This document shows positions 35,998 to 46,427 of a DNA stretch of 64,000 bases, one piece after another. The translations under genes and the position numbers were made by a program. Origin of the DNA: Viridothelium virens (taxonomy: Eukaryota; Ascomycota; Dothideomycetes; Trypetheliales; Trypetheliaceae). The DNA lies in the NCBI GenBank assembly GCA_010094025.1, contig ML991790.1, positions 310,001-374,000 on the forward strand. The letters run 5' to 3'. Below the pieces are notes generated by a model. That model was not told the DNA's origin and searched no databases. It was given only the letters and a program-made list of their open reading frames with translations. Numbering within the stretch: the first letter of the stretch is position 1; each line of letters opens with the position of its first letter.

Positions 35998-36191
35998 CAG
36001 AGGATGCATAGCTCCAAGATACGGGCTCGCTCAATTCGACTAGCGCGATGATCTGACTGTATAAGTTGCAATCATCTTCTCCACAACCTAATATCTTCCG
36101 GGATAACTTTGCTTAAACCCCCGTCTATGTTGGTGCCATCCAGGAAAATATCTACAAAGCGAGCACAGCTAGGTACAAATATCCTCAAAAG

Positions 36192-38153
36192 ATGGATGCT
36201 CAAAGAGATTCCTCAAACGATGCAGGGCCCACAGCAAGCTGGGGAAAAAGCATGCTACGCTTTTTATTAAGAACGTTTACGACGAGGTCGGTTAGTCCCT
36301 CGAGCATTCACTTTGCCTAAAATACTAAACAATTAAGGGATGGACTGATTGGAGATTACGACTATGCCTTTCTTTTCAAGCCCAACCTTCCTTTCGTTAA
36401 GAAAGAACGCCGAGCCGCACCCTTTTTCGGACTCAATGATCGTCTGCCCGTCTTCTTGGCCCTTTTGCTAGGTCTACAGCATTCTCTGGCGATGTTGGCA
36501 GGTATCATCACTCCACCACTCCTTTTGGCCAGTCAAAGCGGAGCCAATTTCACTCCTGAACTCACTCAGTATCTGGTTTCGACCTCCTTGATCGTCTGTG
36601 GCATACTGTCAACCATCCAGATCACACGTTTCCACATTTTCAGGACTCCATATTTCATCGGGACAGGTCTCTTGTCAGTGGTTGGCACGTCTTTCACTAC
36701 TATACCGGCTGCAACAGGGGCCCTTGGGCAAATGTATTCAACTGGCTTCTGTCCATCTGACTCACAAGGGAATCGCCTACCCTGTCCAGACGGATACGGT
36801 GCCTTGATTGGTACTTCCTGTGTCTGTGGCCTCTTCGAAATCCTCATCTCATTCATTCCACCGAATCTCCTGAAGCGAATTTTTCCTCCTCTCGTCACTG
36901 GTCCTACCGTTGCGCTTATTGGTATCTCCCTCATCAAGACAGGGTTTGAGGACTGGGCCGGCGGTAGCGGTTCCTGTCTCTCACGCCCTTCTAGTGGGCC
37001 TTACACTGCCTGTCCCGAAAGCGGAGCACCGCACGCGCTTCCTTGGGGTAGTGCCTCCTTCATTGGGTTGGGCTTCAGTGTCTTTGTCACGGTCATCCTC
37101 TGTGAGCGCTTCGGAAGCCCGATCATGAAATCTAGTGGCATCATTATCGGTCTGCTTACTGGCTGCATCATTGCCGCAGCGTGTGGGTACTTTGATCCTG
37201 CGAGCATTCGGACCGCACCGGCTGCAAGCTTTATCTGGACGCACACCTTCCGATTAAGCGTCTATGGTCCTCTCGTTCTTCCCTATCTTGCTGTCTACCT
37301 CGTATGCGCCATGGAAGCTATCGGCGATATTACAGCCACCTCCGACGTCTCTCGCCTGCCTGTTTCTGGTCCTGTATTCGACTCTCGTATTCAGGGTGGT
37401 GTCCTTGCGGACGGTATCAACGGCATCATTGCGGGCCTCTGTACCATCACGCCCATGTCGGTATTCGCACAGAACAATGGTGTCATTGCATTGACACGCT
37501 GCGCAAACCGTATTGCGGGTTATGCGTGCTGCCTTTGGTTACTAATCATGGGCATATTCTCGAAGTTTGCAGCAGCTTTGGTGGCGATTCCGAGTCCCGT
37601 ACTGGGAGGCATGACGACATTTCTGTTCAGTTCCGTCGCAACGAGTGGAATAAGAATTATCAGCACAGTGGAGTTCACAAGGAGAAACCGATTCATTCTG
37701 ACGGCAGCGTTGAGTGTGGGGTTTGGAGCAACTTTAGTTCCAAAGTAAGTACAATACCTACTAAGGAACCCAAGTTCTTTGTCCCAGCTCTGAAAATAAA
37801 ATGGACGAGAGCAGCATCGACGTGAAATTATCATAACAAAGTAAATGCTGACAAACTCATCTAATGGTAGCTGGTTCTCTTACGTATTTACCTACAATGG
37901 ACCTAATGCAGCTCTTTCGGGCTTCTTGAATGCGATTGAACTGGTCATGGAAACCGGCTTTGCTGTTACCGCGTTCCTTGCACTGATCCTCAATCTGATC
38001 ATTCCCGAAGAAATAGAGGATGCAGAGCAAGACGACGCAACAGCCAACGAAAAGGACACCGATGCTGACGAAGAAGAGTGGAGGAGAATTAGGGGAAGGG
38101 AAAACCTGGAAAGCGAACCTGAGAAAGGCGGTGACGCACAGGAGATAGTTTAA
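36192..38153 (+). CDS. Purine (uric acid/xanthine) permease, NCS2/NAT family, UapA-like
   Basis: Three exons (36192-36286, 36338-37744, 37871-38153) encode 594 residues. The first cytosolic block is RDGLIGDYDYAFLFKPNLPF, followed by LLLGLQHSLAMLAGIITPP, the TM1 QH motif. The transport signature is seen in MEAIGDITATSDVSRLPV (the ExxGD motif of TM8) and in QNNGVIALTRCANRIAGYA, the NAT signature Q-N-x-G-x-x-x-x-T-R. About a dozen hydrophobic segments are spread through the protein. The C-terminal tail is acidic and hydrophilic. It is a plasma-membrane proton symporter for uric acid and xanthine, by analogy with Aspergillus UapA/UapC. The 126-nt last intron precedes WFSYVFTYNGPNAALSGFLN. Confidence 0.94.
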
Positions 38154-38248
38154 GAATCTCCAGTCGAGGCATACGTTGACTAAATGAAGAAAATCACCAT
38201 GTATCAACAGGGTAGCTGGATTTTTGTACCATCAGACTCAGGTTTGCT

Positions 38249-39536
38249 TCACTGCCTCCATGCAGCACAATCTACAGGATAATCCCACAGCTCTAGTGCC
38301 TGCTTTCTTTCCAATACCTCGCCATCTTTGGCTCCTGGCAATCTCCACAGCGTAAATCCAAATCCACTCATCTTCAAGCTTGTCACCAGAGGGCCTAACG
38401 TCATTCTCACGACCTCAAAACCTCTCGCTTTCAGCTCCACAATGGCAAGCTCCGTGAATCGAGCCAATACCTCATCACTAGTACTTCCAAGAGAGTTAAC
38501 AAGCAAAACGACCTGATTGTCACCATTCGCTGAAGGATTCGACGAGAAAGGAATAAAGGCCCGATCTGTGTCTGACGTATTGACCAAGAGATCAATCATG
38601 CGCTCCACCAACGCCTTGGGTGTTGGAATTGGCGATATCTGTTGTAGTCCAGGCTCGCCATGTGCTCCCATCCCCAGTTCAATCGTATGCGGTGGCAATG
38701 TCGGGAGATCTGTCAGTATCCCATTCGGTAGGGAGACTCTAGTATACCCTCTACATTAGCAACATTTCCTTTCTCAGATCTCACCTCACTGCCTCTTCAC
38801 AAACATATAGTCGTACACCCACTCACCTATCAAAGGCCACCCCAATCGTCCCCACATTCCCCACCACATACTCCATCACCTCCGCCACCCTCGTCAACCC
38901 CTCCCCCTTCTCGGCCAACGCACACGCCACCTTCAACCCCACCAAATGCCCACTCAGCCCTCTCCTCCCAACCTTCCCCCCCTTCGCCCTCCCCACCGCA
39001 ACATCATCCCCCACCGGCAAAAACCTTACCCGACACCCCGCCGCCTGCGCCCGCGTCACCGCCAACCCAGCATTCAGCACATCGCCCGTATAGTTACCGC
39101 ACACGACCAGCGTGCCAGCGTCCTCTTGCTCCCCCTGCTCTCCTCCTCCCTTTCCCCCCTTCCCCTCCTTCCCTGTAGCGTCCCCACCGCCACCACCGGG
39201 CTGACACATCCGGATCGCGGCATAGATCTGCGCCGCCGTCGGACTCGCAAACACGTTCCCCGACACTGCGGCGCTGAGGAAGCCCGGCCCGACAAAGCCG
39301 GAGAACATGGGCTCGTGCCCGCCGCCGGAGAAGCCGATGACGGTGACGCGCGAGGTGCGGTGGGTGGCGAGGTCGGCGCGGTGGAGGATCTTGTGCGTTG
39401 CGGAGTAGGAGAGGGAGGGGTGGAGAGAGGTGAGGCCGGTGAGGGCGTCGTGGATGGTGGTTTGGGGGGTGTTGATGAGGTGGAAGGTTTGCGTGGACTT
39501 GGAGGTTGGGGGTTGGGTTTGGGTTTCGATGGCCAT
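38249..39536 (-). CDS. DhaK-domain (dihydroxyacetone kinase-like) protein, kinase half missing
   Basis: Two exons (39536-38827, 38750-38249) encode 403 residues containing only the DhaK substrate-binding domain. The ATP-binding DhaL domain of ordinary fungal Dak proteins (~580 residues) is absent, and the stop is at 38249. The family loop GGGSGHEP is shortened to GGGHEP, although HEPMFSGFVGPGFLSAAVSG follows. In KNYTGD, where the lysine contacts dihydroxyacetone, the lysine is replaced by Gly (CGNYTGDVLNAG). The covalent-binding His is retained in MGAHGEPG. A Gly/Lys/Glu-rich insertion (GGGGGDATGKEGKGGKGGG) precedes the last strand of the core. It may be a paralogue that lost kinase activity, a regulator (as DhaK-like proteins are in bacteria), or a truncated gene. 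Confidence 0.82.
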
Positions 39537-40105
39537 GATGAGGACGAGAAATCTGAAGCTTTGGGGATGATGGAGGAAATAAGAGATGGAATTCGAGGTG
39601 TGCGAAGTCCGGTTTGAAGATTCAGTGTATAAGTGAGGTGATAGTTGCTGATAATGCTGCTAATTGACAAACCCTAGCGGAAGTTGACGGAGAGGAATGA
39701 TTGAAACCGAACCTTTGAAACTTGAATTATCAAATCTAGCTTACTTTCGAAAGCCGAGATAAGCTTTCCCGGTCATTGCAATGCATTTCGCTGCAAAGCT
39801 CAGAAAGGTCAAGCTTCCCCGCAAACCTGAAAGTTTTGAGCGAAAGGCAGGAGAATCCCCCACCACTGATCGGAAGTCCGAATTAGGATATCCGAAAGTG
39901 CAGTCATCAGCCCCTGACGGCATTGGAGATAAAGTATTATTAAAGGGAGTTCAAAGTAAACAAGAAAATTTTCCAATCCGGACTCAATGCAGATGATGGA
40001 TGCGAAGAAAATGCTCATATATGTAGAAAAATGCCACTCTGTTACCTTGGCTAACATGCATTATCTATACTGGCGTTGCCGCCAAATGTTCTAGAATTCT
40101 AGTAA
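39537..40105. other. Intergenic region (DhaK promoter / MOSC 3' flank)
   Basis: No additional feature was seen. Confidence 0.4.
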
Positions 40106-41440
40106 TTATAACCCCTTGGGCCAACTCAAGTAAAAGTGTTCTCCTGTCTCCAACAGTTCAATCTCGTCTCCCACTTTGATCTGGCTCTCTGCTTGCATCG
40201 GCGTCACTTGCATGCCCAGGCAAGGTACCTTCGGGCAGCCTTCGTCCACTTTCCGGTACTGGTCCATCGCACGCCGAGGCTCATTCTGATCTTTGATACC
40301 AGTTTCAGGGTCGACGTTAGGCAAAAGGCAGCGCGCAGTGCGGCTGGAAACATGGTATCTAGAATCGCCAATACGAATGAGTTTCCAGTTGTCTTCGGCA
40401 AAGGCTTCGGGTCCCTCAATGTATAAGTTTGCGCGGAATCGCCGAGGGTCGAGATGTCCAGTATTGGAGCGTAAGTGGGTTGCTAGGTCGTCGATGCTGC
40501 TCATGTTGAGCATATGGAGTGGGTAAGCATCTGCGAAACCGACAACAGGTTGGTAGCCGATGTCCTCCTTCTTCGGTGCGCAACGATAGACTTCACGGAG
40601 CTGCTTGTTCTCTCGACCCGAGTCAACCCGGAAGAGAGCCAGATTCTCAAGTTTTTTGAGCTTTTGGGAGGAAAGGAACTCTTTGAGCTTGGACAACGCA
40701 ATAGCTGATATCTCTGAGGTCATGTCGAGTGCTTGGGGAAAGTCCACCCAGATCTGCATTGTCTCTTCCGGATACTTCATCCGCTTGATTCTTGATTCGG
40801 AAGGATCGAACGGAATTTGAAACGAGACATTGAGGTCATTTTTTACGGGATCTGGGAACGAAACAACCAGGCAACCACCATTGGCTACATTGGGTTCTTT
40901 TGTAGAGTAAGTTGGAGAATTCTCATCCGGAACCCAGAGTTCTGTCTTGACTTTCGTAAGCAGAGGATACTCTCGTTGAGTAATGAATTTCCAATGGTGT
41001 TTCCCTTTGTAGTCTTTCGGGAAATTTGGCTTCTCCCGATCAGTCCTCGAAACTGGTACCATTTCAGCAAAGGAGAACTGCCGGTCGTATCTTAAGCCGG
41101 TTGGAATGACATGGCCGTGCCCAAGCATGACTGGAAAGCAACTTTTGATAGGATAAATGACAAGTGCTTTGATCCTCCATTGGTCGTTCGTGCCCTCTAA
41201 GCCCTCTGATTGGGTCCGCAATGTACCACATTGTTTGCCAGGTAAAGTAAGCTCTTGATTTGCTGCGATACCTAATCTCTTGCAACCACGCTGTATAGAT
41301 GGTTCTTTCGTTTTTCCATGCGAATATTCCCATGCAAAGAAAGCAGCAATCGGAACGAATGGAACGCCCAGAGCCAGGATATAGGTGGTGACTGAATGAG
41401 TGGAAAGGTCCATGACCGAATTATTGATGAATGTAGACAT
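40106..41440 (-). CDS. MOSC-domain protein (mARC/YcbX-like), membrane-anchored
   Basis: A single exon of 444 residues, using the ATG at 41440. The further upstream extension of the frame begins at a non-ATG codon. A hydrophobic N-terminal segment (~residues 15-36, TTYILALGVPFVPIAAFFAW) suggests an outer-membrane or ER anchor. The MOSC_N beta-barrel domain contains WRIKALVIYPIKSCFPV and LRYDRQFSFAEM, and the MOSC core contains DPRRFRANLYIEG. RCLLPNVDPETG carries the cysteine that coordinates the molybdenum cofactor in the family, and CLGMQVTP follows. Related mARC enzymes reduce N-hydroxylated compounds with cytochrome b5 and NADH. This protein is longer than mammalian mARC because of an insertion between the two domains. 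Confidence 0.87.
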   Translation of the reverse strand: MSTFINNSVMDLSTHSVTTYILALGVPFVPIAAFFAWEYSHGKTKEPSIQRGCKRLGIAANQELTLPGKQCGTLRTQSEGLEGTNDQWRIKALVIYPIKSCFPVMLGHGHVIPTGLRYDRQFSFAEMVPVSRTDREKPNFPKDYKGKHHWKFITQREYPLLTKVKTELWVPDENSPTYSTKEPNVANGGCLVVSFPDPVKNDLNVSFQIPFDPSESRIKRMKYPEETMQIWVDFPQALDMTSEISAIALSKLKEFLSSQKLKKLENLALFRVDSGRENKQLREVYRCAPKKEDIGYQPVVGFADAYPLHMLNMSSIDDLATHLRSNTGHLDPRRFRANLYIEGPEAFAEDNWKLIRIGDSRYHVSSRTARCLLPNVDPETGIKDQNEPRRAMDQYRKVDEGCPKVPCLGMQVTPMQAESQIKVGDEIELLETGEHFYLSWPKGL

Positions 41441-41967
41441 TCCTTGCAACGGTGATATTCTTGAAATTCTAACAACAAAAAGCAGAGGACCGCCCAATGC
41501 GTGATGTATGAAAGTGCGCCCAGACTGTGCTAAACAAAGAAGGGAGTGTGATACTTAAGGATCCTGTTTGCTCGACATCACGTCAACCTGCCCCTGGTAG
41601 AAAATCAAAGCAAAAACATTGGAAGACCAACGACGGACAAAGAAGGAGAAAGGAGAGACTCCATTTTGACTGTCGGGAAACAGTCTGAAGTGAGATTACG
41701 GTGTAGAGTGTCACCTTCAAAAAATTTCCGAGTCGTCGGCGTCCGGACATCTCCACCACCATCCCGGCCCACCTAAAATCTTATGCTACCCTGACGCTTC
41801 ATGATGAGGCATTGAGGCTCTTGACAGCATTGCTATTCTCCTTCTCAAGTCTAAAGTGTTGTGATTGTATGGAGCGGGGGATCGAGTGATGATGCACGGC
41901 CAATGGCAATGACATTCAACATGTTTTCTCTACCGGACCGAAGCATGTAAACAAAACTTGCAGCCAG
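41441..41967. other. Divergent promoter region (MOSC gene / Rad51 paralogue)
   Basis: About 530 bp between two divergent start codons. No specific element was identified. Confidence 0.4.
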
Positions 41968-43482
41968 ATGGCTAGCCATGAAGGCGCGGCAGTTCTGCGA
42001 TCATCGGACTCAACCCGTAAGCACGATCAGTCCAATTATGCCATTTCTATCTCCAATGCTGACATTGAGTCCTATTTCAGACCGGCTACCGACAATTTCG
42101 GCGTCCCAGGCGTTGGAATCTCTCAAGGTACAACGCCCACAAGCAGTCTCGACCGGCCTTTCACAGCTTGACGAGCTTCTACAAGGGCGTGACGTAGACC
42201 ACAAGAGTGAACATGGTACTACTGGAGGTCTGGCACGAGGAAAGGTCACAGAAATCTATGGTCCTCCGGGGGTAGGGAAAACAACGGTTGCGTATGTCTT
42301 GGGAGAATCCAAGGATGTGGTCAATGGTGTCCTAATGATGCTCTCATAGTATTCAAGCTTCCGCTGCTGCATTACGGACTGGAGACCAAGTTGTCTGGGT
42401 AGGTAAGTTCTGGCCAGCTTTTGGGCACGGATAGCTACTGGCTCTATGCGTGGACCAAACTAACGGCGGCGACTTCTTAGATGCCTCATACGATCTTGCG
42501 AGGCCTCGTTTTTATTCGATCTTAGATCATGCCATCTCGCATGGACAGCCCAGCTTTACTCCAGCCAGTCCTTCAAACCCCACGTCTTCAGCTACAGCGA
42601 TCGCCAAGCTACATAATTTTACCACGCCCACTCTAGCTCACCTCCTTGCGCTTATCGTGCATGCCACTCCTACCTTTCCACCTCATTCAACTAGCTTGCT
42701 TGTCATCGACTCGCTGTCCACCCTCTTTGACACCGCATATGCTGGCCAAACAAGCAAATCCGACCTGTCGAACGTAGATCAGAGAGCAAAAGATACCCGG
42801 CGCTGGGCCGCAAATCGGCGCTTCGCTGTGCTTGGATCACTCATTTCAGCGCTAAACAAACTCGCTGCAGTAAATAATATTGCGGTCCTCGTCACGAGCC
42901 AGATGATGACGCGCGTCGGGCCGAGCGGAGCAGGGACAAAAGCGATTCTAGTACCTGCGCTCAGCGGGAAGGAATGGGACTTGGGAGTCGCTAATAGAGT
43001 AGTGCTCTTCAGGGACTGGGCGCCTGAGGAATGGAGACAAGACTCACAAGGGAAAGAGGCAGACGGGAAGGCGCGGGTGAGATTAGAGCAGATGAGGTTC
43101 GCCGGAGTGGTGAAGGCCAATGGAGTTGTGCCGGGCGAACAGACTAAGCAAGGAACAACGTTGGGGAACGTCGTCCCTTTTACGATTGACGAGGTTCGCA
43201 CATTTGATAGCTGATCGCTTCAATCGCTCTACTAATCTAGGCGTTCAACAGACCGGCATCGTCCCCTACACGAGCGATGAGAAACCACTTCGGCCACTCT
43301 CGTCTCCTATCAAACTTTCGTCTCCCACTTCTCGAAAGCGTCATTTTGAGGAGGTTGCTGATTCGGAAGCCGAGTCTGATGATGAATATGGATGGGTGGA
43401 AGAAGACGAGGTGGGAGCTGAAGGCCTGATAGACGAGGCGGCTCTCACTACGGTGACTACACGAGACGTTGAGGAGGGGTGA
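41968..43482 (+). CDS. Rad51/RecA-family paralogue (Rad55/Rhp55-like)
   Basis: Five exons (41968-42016, 42081-42291, 42350-42402, 42481-43193, 43252-43482) encode 418 residues. The middle has VSTGLSQLDELLQG, then GKVTEIYGPPGVGKTTVAIQ, a perfect Walker A motif. A hydrophobic strand LLVIDSLSTLFD supplies Walker B, and NKLAAVNNIAVLVTSQMMTRVG and the final RMVLFRDW-like strand (NRVVLFRDW) continue the RecA core. The last exon adds an acidic tail (ADSEAESDDEYGWVEEDEVG), which RecA-core domains do not need. It is presumably a nuclear mediator that helps load Rad51 on single-stranded DNA during homologous recombination. Which paralogue it is (Rad55, Rad57, XRCC2) cannot be settled by eye. The GLA-insert after LLQG fits Rhp55 better than Rad57. 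Confidence 0.82.
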
Positions 43483-43766
43483 CAAGAAGAGTAACCACAA
43501 ATATCAGCCAGAAGAAACTTTTCTCAAGAGTGTCATGAAAATCTAGGTAGGATGCAAGCTTCACCGAGGACAAATTTGGGTTGCATTGGAAAATTCTCTC
43601 CCTTGGCACTGTTCTCCAGGAGTCGAAAATATCTACCAGAGACGAACTAAACTACCTAATCTTGAAACCACACATGCAAGGTACCACACCCAGTCTCTTG
43701 ATGTGTTATTAGGCTTATTCCAATGGGTGACCTCACTGCTGAATGCAATGGTAGCCTAGTCACGAG
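43483..43766. other. 3' flank of the Rad51 paralogue
   Basis: Nothing else was seen. Confidence 0.4.
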
Positions 43767-44015
43767 ATGAAAACAGCTCAAGACCCATGGAACCTTGCTT
43801 CACGAGTCCGACAATCTACCGATGGTAATTCGCCGCAGTATCTCTCCGCAGATCAAGTGGTTCAAATTATAGACGAAGAGTTTTCAGATCGCCAAATGCG
43901 GAGCAATTCTGTTCAATTATCTCGGCAGCAAACTTTCAGATCTCGCTTCGAACGTACAATCGATATTACATCTCCGCCTAGAATCCAAATCGTATCGGCT
44001 TTTCAAGAAGTATAA
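43767..44015 (+). CDS. Possible small hypothetical protein
   Basis: An ATG-initiated frame of 82 residues, hydrophilic and rich in Q, S and R (LASRVRQSTDGNSPQY; QVVQIIDEEFSDRQM). It resembles a coding sequence in composition, but I recognise no domain and its length is near the noise level. It is followed closely by the 3' end of the convergent PEBP-like gene. Confidence 0.25.
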   Translation: MKTAQDPWNLASRVRQSTDGNSPQYLSADQVVQIIDEEFSDRQMRSNSVQLSRQQTFRSRFERTIDITSPPRIQIVSAFQEV

Positions 44016-44049
44016 TGACAACAAACCACAAACCAAAGCTTGCCCCAAA

Positions 44050-44938
44050 TCAAAATCCGTATGCAACGAACAAGCCTCCCAACAAAGCCGCCAATCCCCA
44101 TCCGCTCACGCTCATTCCCCCTGCGGCCCCCCCGGTAAACGGCTGCGGCTTCCCGGTCGAATTCCCCTGACTACTACTCCCATTACCACTCGCACTCCCC
44201 CCAAACGACGACGACGACGCCGCACCCGGCGCGCCGGGCTGCGCGACACGCACATAGTTCGCAGCCAACGGGCCCTTTAAGCCGCTCGCCTGGACAAAGC
44301 TTGCGATATCGAAGTTCGTGCGGTTATTGCCGCCGAAGCCGGTAAACTCGGCTGGAACGGTAAACCCCGAGGGCTGGGAGAAGAGGTATTGAATGTAGCG
44401 GTGGGCGGAGGAGTTCTGGGGTGGCGCAGGCGGGATGTAGGCGGCTTGGGCGGCGGCGGTGGCGGTGAAGGTGATGGGGGTCAGGGAAGTGCTGCTGGAT
44501 GAGGTGGAGGCTTTGGCGGAGGGTTGCAGCCAGTGGATGATTTGCGATTCGCTGGTGTCTTGGGGGGTGGGCGCGTCGGGGTCGATCATGATGATGGTGA
44601 AGAGAGAGGAGCTGGTTGTGCCGGCTGGAAGGGACTCGAGGCCGATTTGGGGTTGGAGTTTGGGGACTGCGGGATAGAGGTTAGCAGGATGAGATATTAG
44701 AGAGACGAGAGAGGGGAGAGGACAGAGAGCACGTACCATTGATTGGGAGGGTTTCACCGGGAGTCACTTCTTGGCCTTGCCATGCGACCATCAATTGAGT
44801 GTTGGCATTGGGGGAGAAGTTGGGGGGTATAGTGCTGCTTGAGGCTCTCTTTGCGAACTCGGCCACCGATGTAGCGGAAACGAGAGAGAAGGACGCGAGG
44901 AGAGCTGCCAAGAGCTCGAATGAATTGTTGACGAACAT
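44050..44938 (-). CDS. GPI-anchored PEBP (phosphatidylethanolamine-binding) family protein
   Basis: Two exons (44938-44737, 44666-44050) encode 272 residues. It has a signal peptide (MFVNNSFELLAALLASFSLVSA). The PEBP core carries FTIIMIDPDAPTPQ and IIHWLQ, equivalent to the ligand-pocket DPDxP and HW motifs, then SAHRYIQYLFSQPSGF, the HRY segment. The C-terminus is a Ser/Gly-rich linker followed by a hydrophobic tail (VSGWGLAALLGGLFVAYGF), typical of a GPI-anchor signal. Eukaryotic PEBPs bind phospholipid head groups and modulate kinase signalling, or inhibit carboxypeptidase Y. A secreted GPI version would act at the plasma membrane or wall. The ligand is unknown. Confidence 0.86.
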
Positions 44939-46427
44939 AGTGAATCCTTCTCGTTCAAGAGAAAATGACCGTAGATGAGACAGGGGAATGATAGTGATAG
45001 ATAGCTACGTAGAATCACGAGCTTGACGCAGTCTCAATTAACAGGACCAAAGAGATTATATGAATGAGTCCAGCGGGACAGCGCGTCAGCGCCGACAACA
45101 TCCATGCCAAACACAGTAACAGGAATGGTGGAGGTTATTTTGAAGCCAACTGGAACAGGGGTTCTAGGCTAGAATAGTAAGGTCTTTCGAAATTACCGGA
45201 TTGCCGTACGGTACCGTAGCCAAGTGTACCTGACCAAACCCGGATTGGCTTGCGAAACTAGCGCTACGGAGAGATCGAAGACGAGTTTGACGTCAACGAT
45301 ACAATACAGCATAGACGAGCTGGGATGGTTCAGACTTCACAAGCCTCAGTTGTGTGTGACGAATCCCCGCCGAGCACTAGTCATGGCCAGACGACCGCGC
45401 GTCATTCTGGGTATGGTGCTTCCTGAAACGACTTGGCCTCGTCTTATTACCAATTGGAAATCAAGATGGCGATTTTGAGCAAGTACGAACATAATTCTTC
45501 GAAAGCGGCACTTTTACTCTGTATAGAGTATTTCGTACCAGTCTCGCATTTGAAGGAACTTCCAGAGATCCAGCAGCAGATTTCGATCGCCACCCATCAT
45601 TACCCTTAGGTGTTGATATCTAATGTGAACAAGACAGCTGAACTGCCCTCATGTTAGCAGATACCAAGACTCAGATGAGAGTTGAGGGTAGAATTTGGCC
45701 CCCATCCGCTTCCTTGGATGCGTTGGCGCGAAGTACTTAAACGTCCATCGTAATATCGCTTGATGCCAAAAGCACTGATCTCGCGAATCGGAGGTATGTC
45801 AAGTGCTACAACGTCAAGACAATGGCTCACCTACGTTCACATCATTCCTTCTGAAGCGCCCGTGGACTTTTCTTTCAGGCTTCCAGACCAATCGTCTCAG
45901 CTTCTCAATTTGCTGGAGTCCTGCAGAATGCGATGACTCTGGAACAAATCTAGAGTAGCCATTAGTCCAATTGACGCTTGGCGGATGAGTTACTGCACTA
46001 CAGTCGCGCATTGACGGGTGAAATAGTGCTACGCTTCATCGGAGCAGAGTTTGTAGGACAAACGGCCAAGCAACGCGACCTATTGCACGCTGGAACACAC
46101 AGCTGCAATCTGTAAAATATCAGCAAATGGGCGTTCTGAATCATATGACCAAGAAACACCTACAGGTCTTCGCTGCAATAAAACACTAAGGTGCCGTAGA
46201 AACATGCTCAGAGCCGAGACATCAATCACCTCTTCAGATCCTCCATGGACCCTGACGGGACGAGCCAGAACTGCACTGCAGGGTTCCTTTTTGTGTACCT
46301 ACATTCTAATCTAAGTAGTGCATAACAGGAGCTGCCCCTGGGGAAAGGGAAAACAAACGTTTCTTCCGTTCTTATCAAAAGAACGTTGCTTCACAAGGAA
46401 ATGAGAACACCCTCGCAGAGCCAGCAT
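44939..46427. other. Intergenic region
   Basis: It contains the PEBP-like gene promoter (minus strand) and the 3' flank of the next minus-strand gene. No supported gene was seen. Confidence 0.4.

Noticed and set aside
38946-39670. Arg-, Pro- and Ser-rich frames on both strands over the DhaK gene
   Set aside because: Out-of-frame reflections of a C-rich coding strand. The DhaK frame is the only one with conserved motifs.
42450-43214. Rad51 paralogue ending at the stop at 43214
   Set aside because: A strongly coding acidic frame continues to 43482, and an intron 43194-43251 joins it in phase. The spliced version is therefore preferred, pending RNA evidence.
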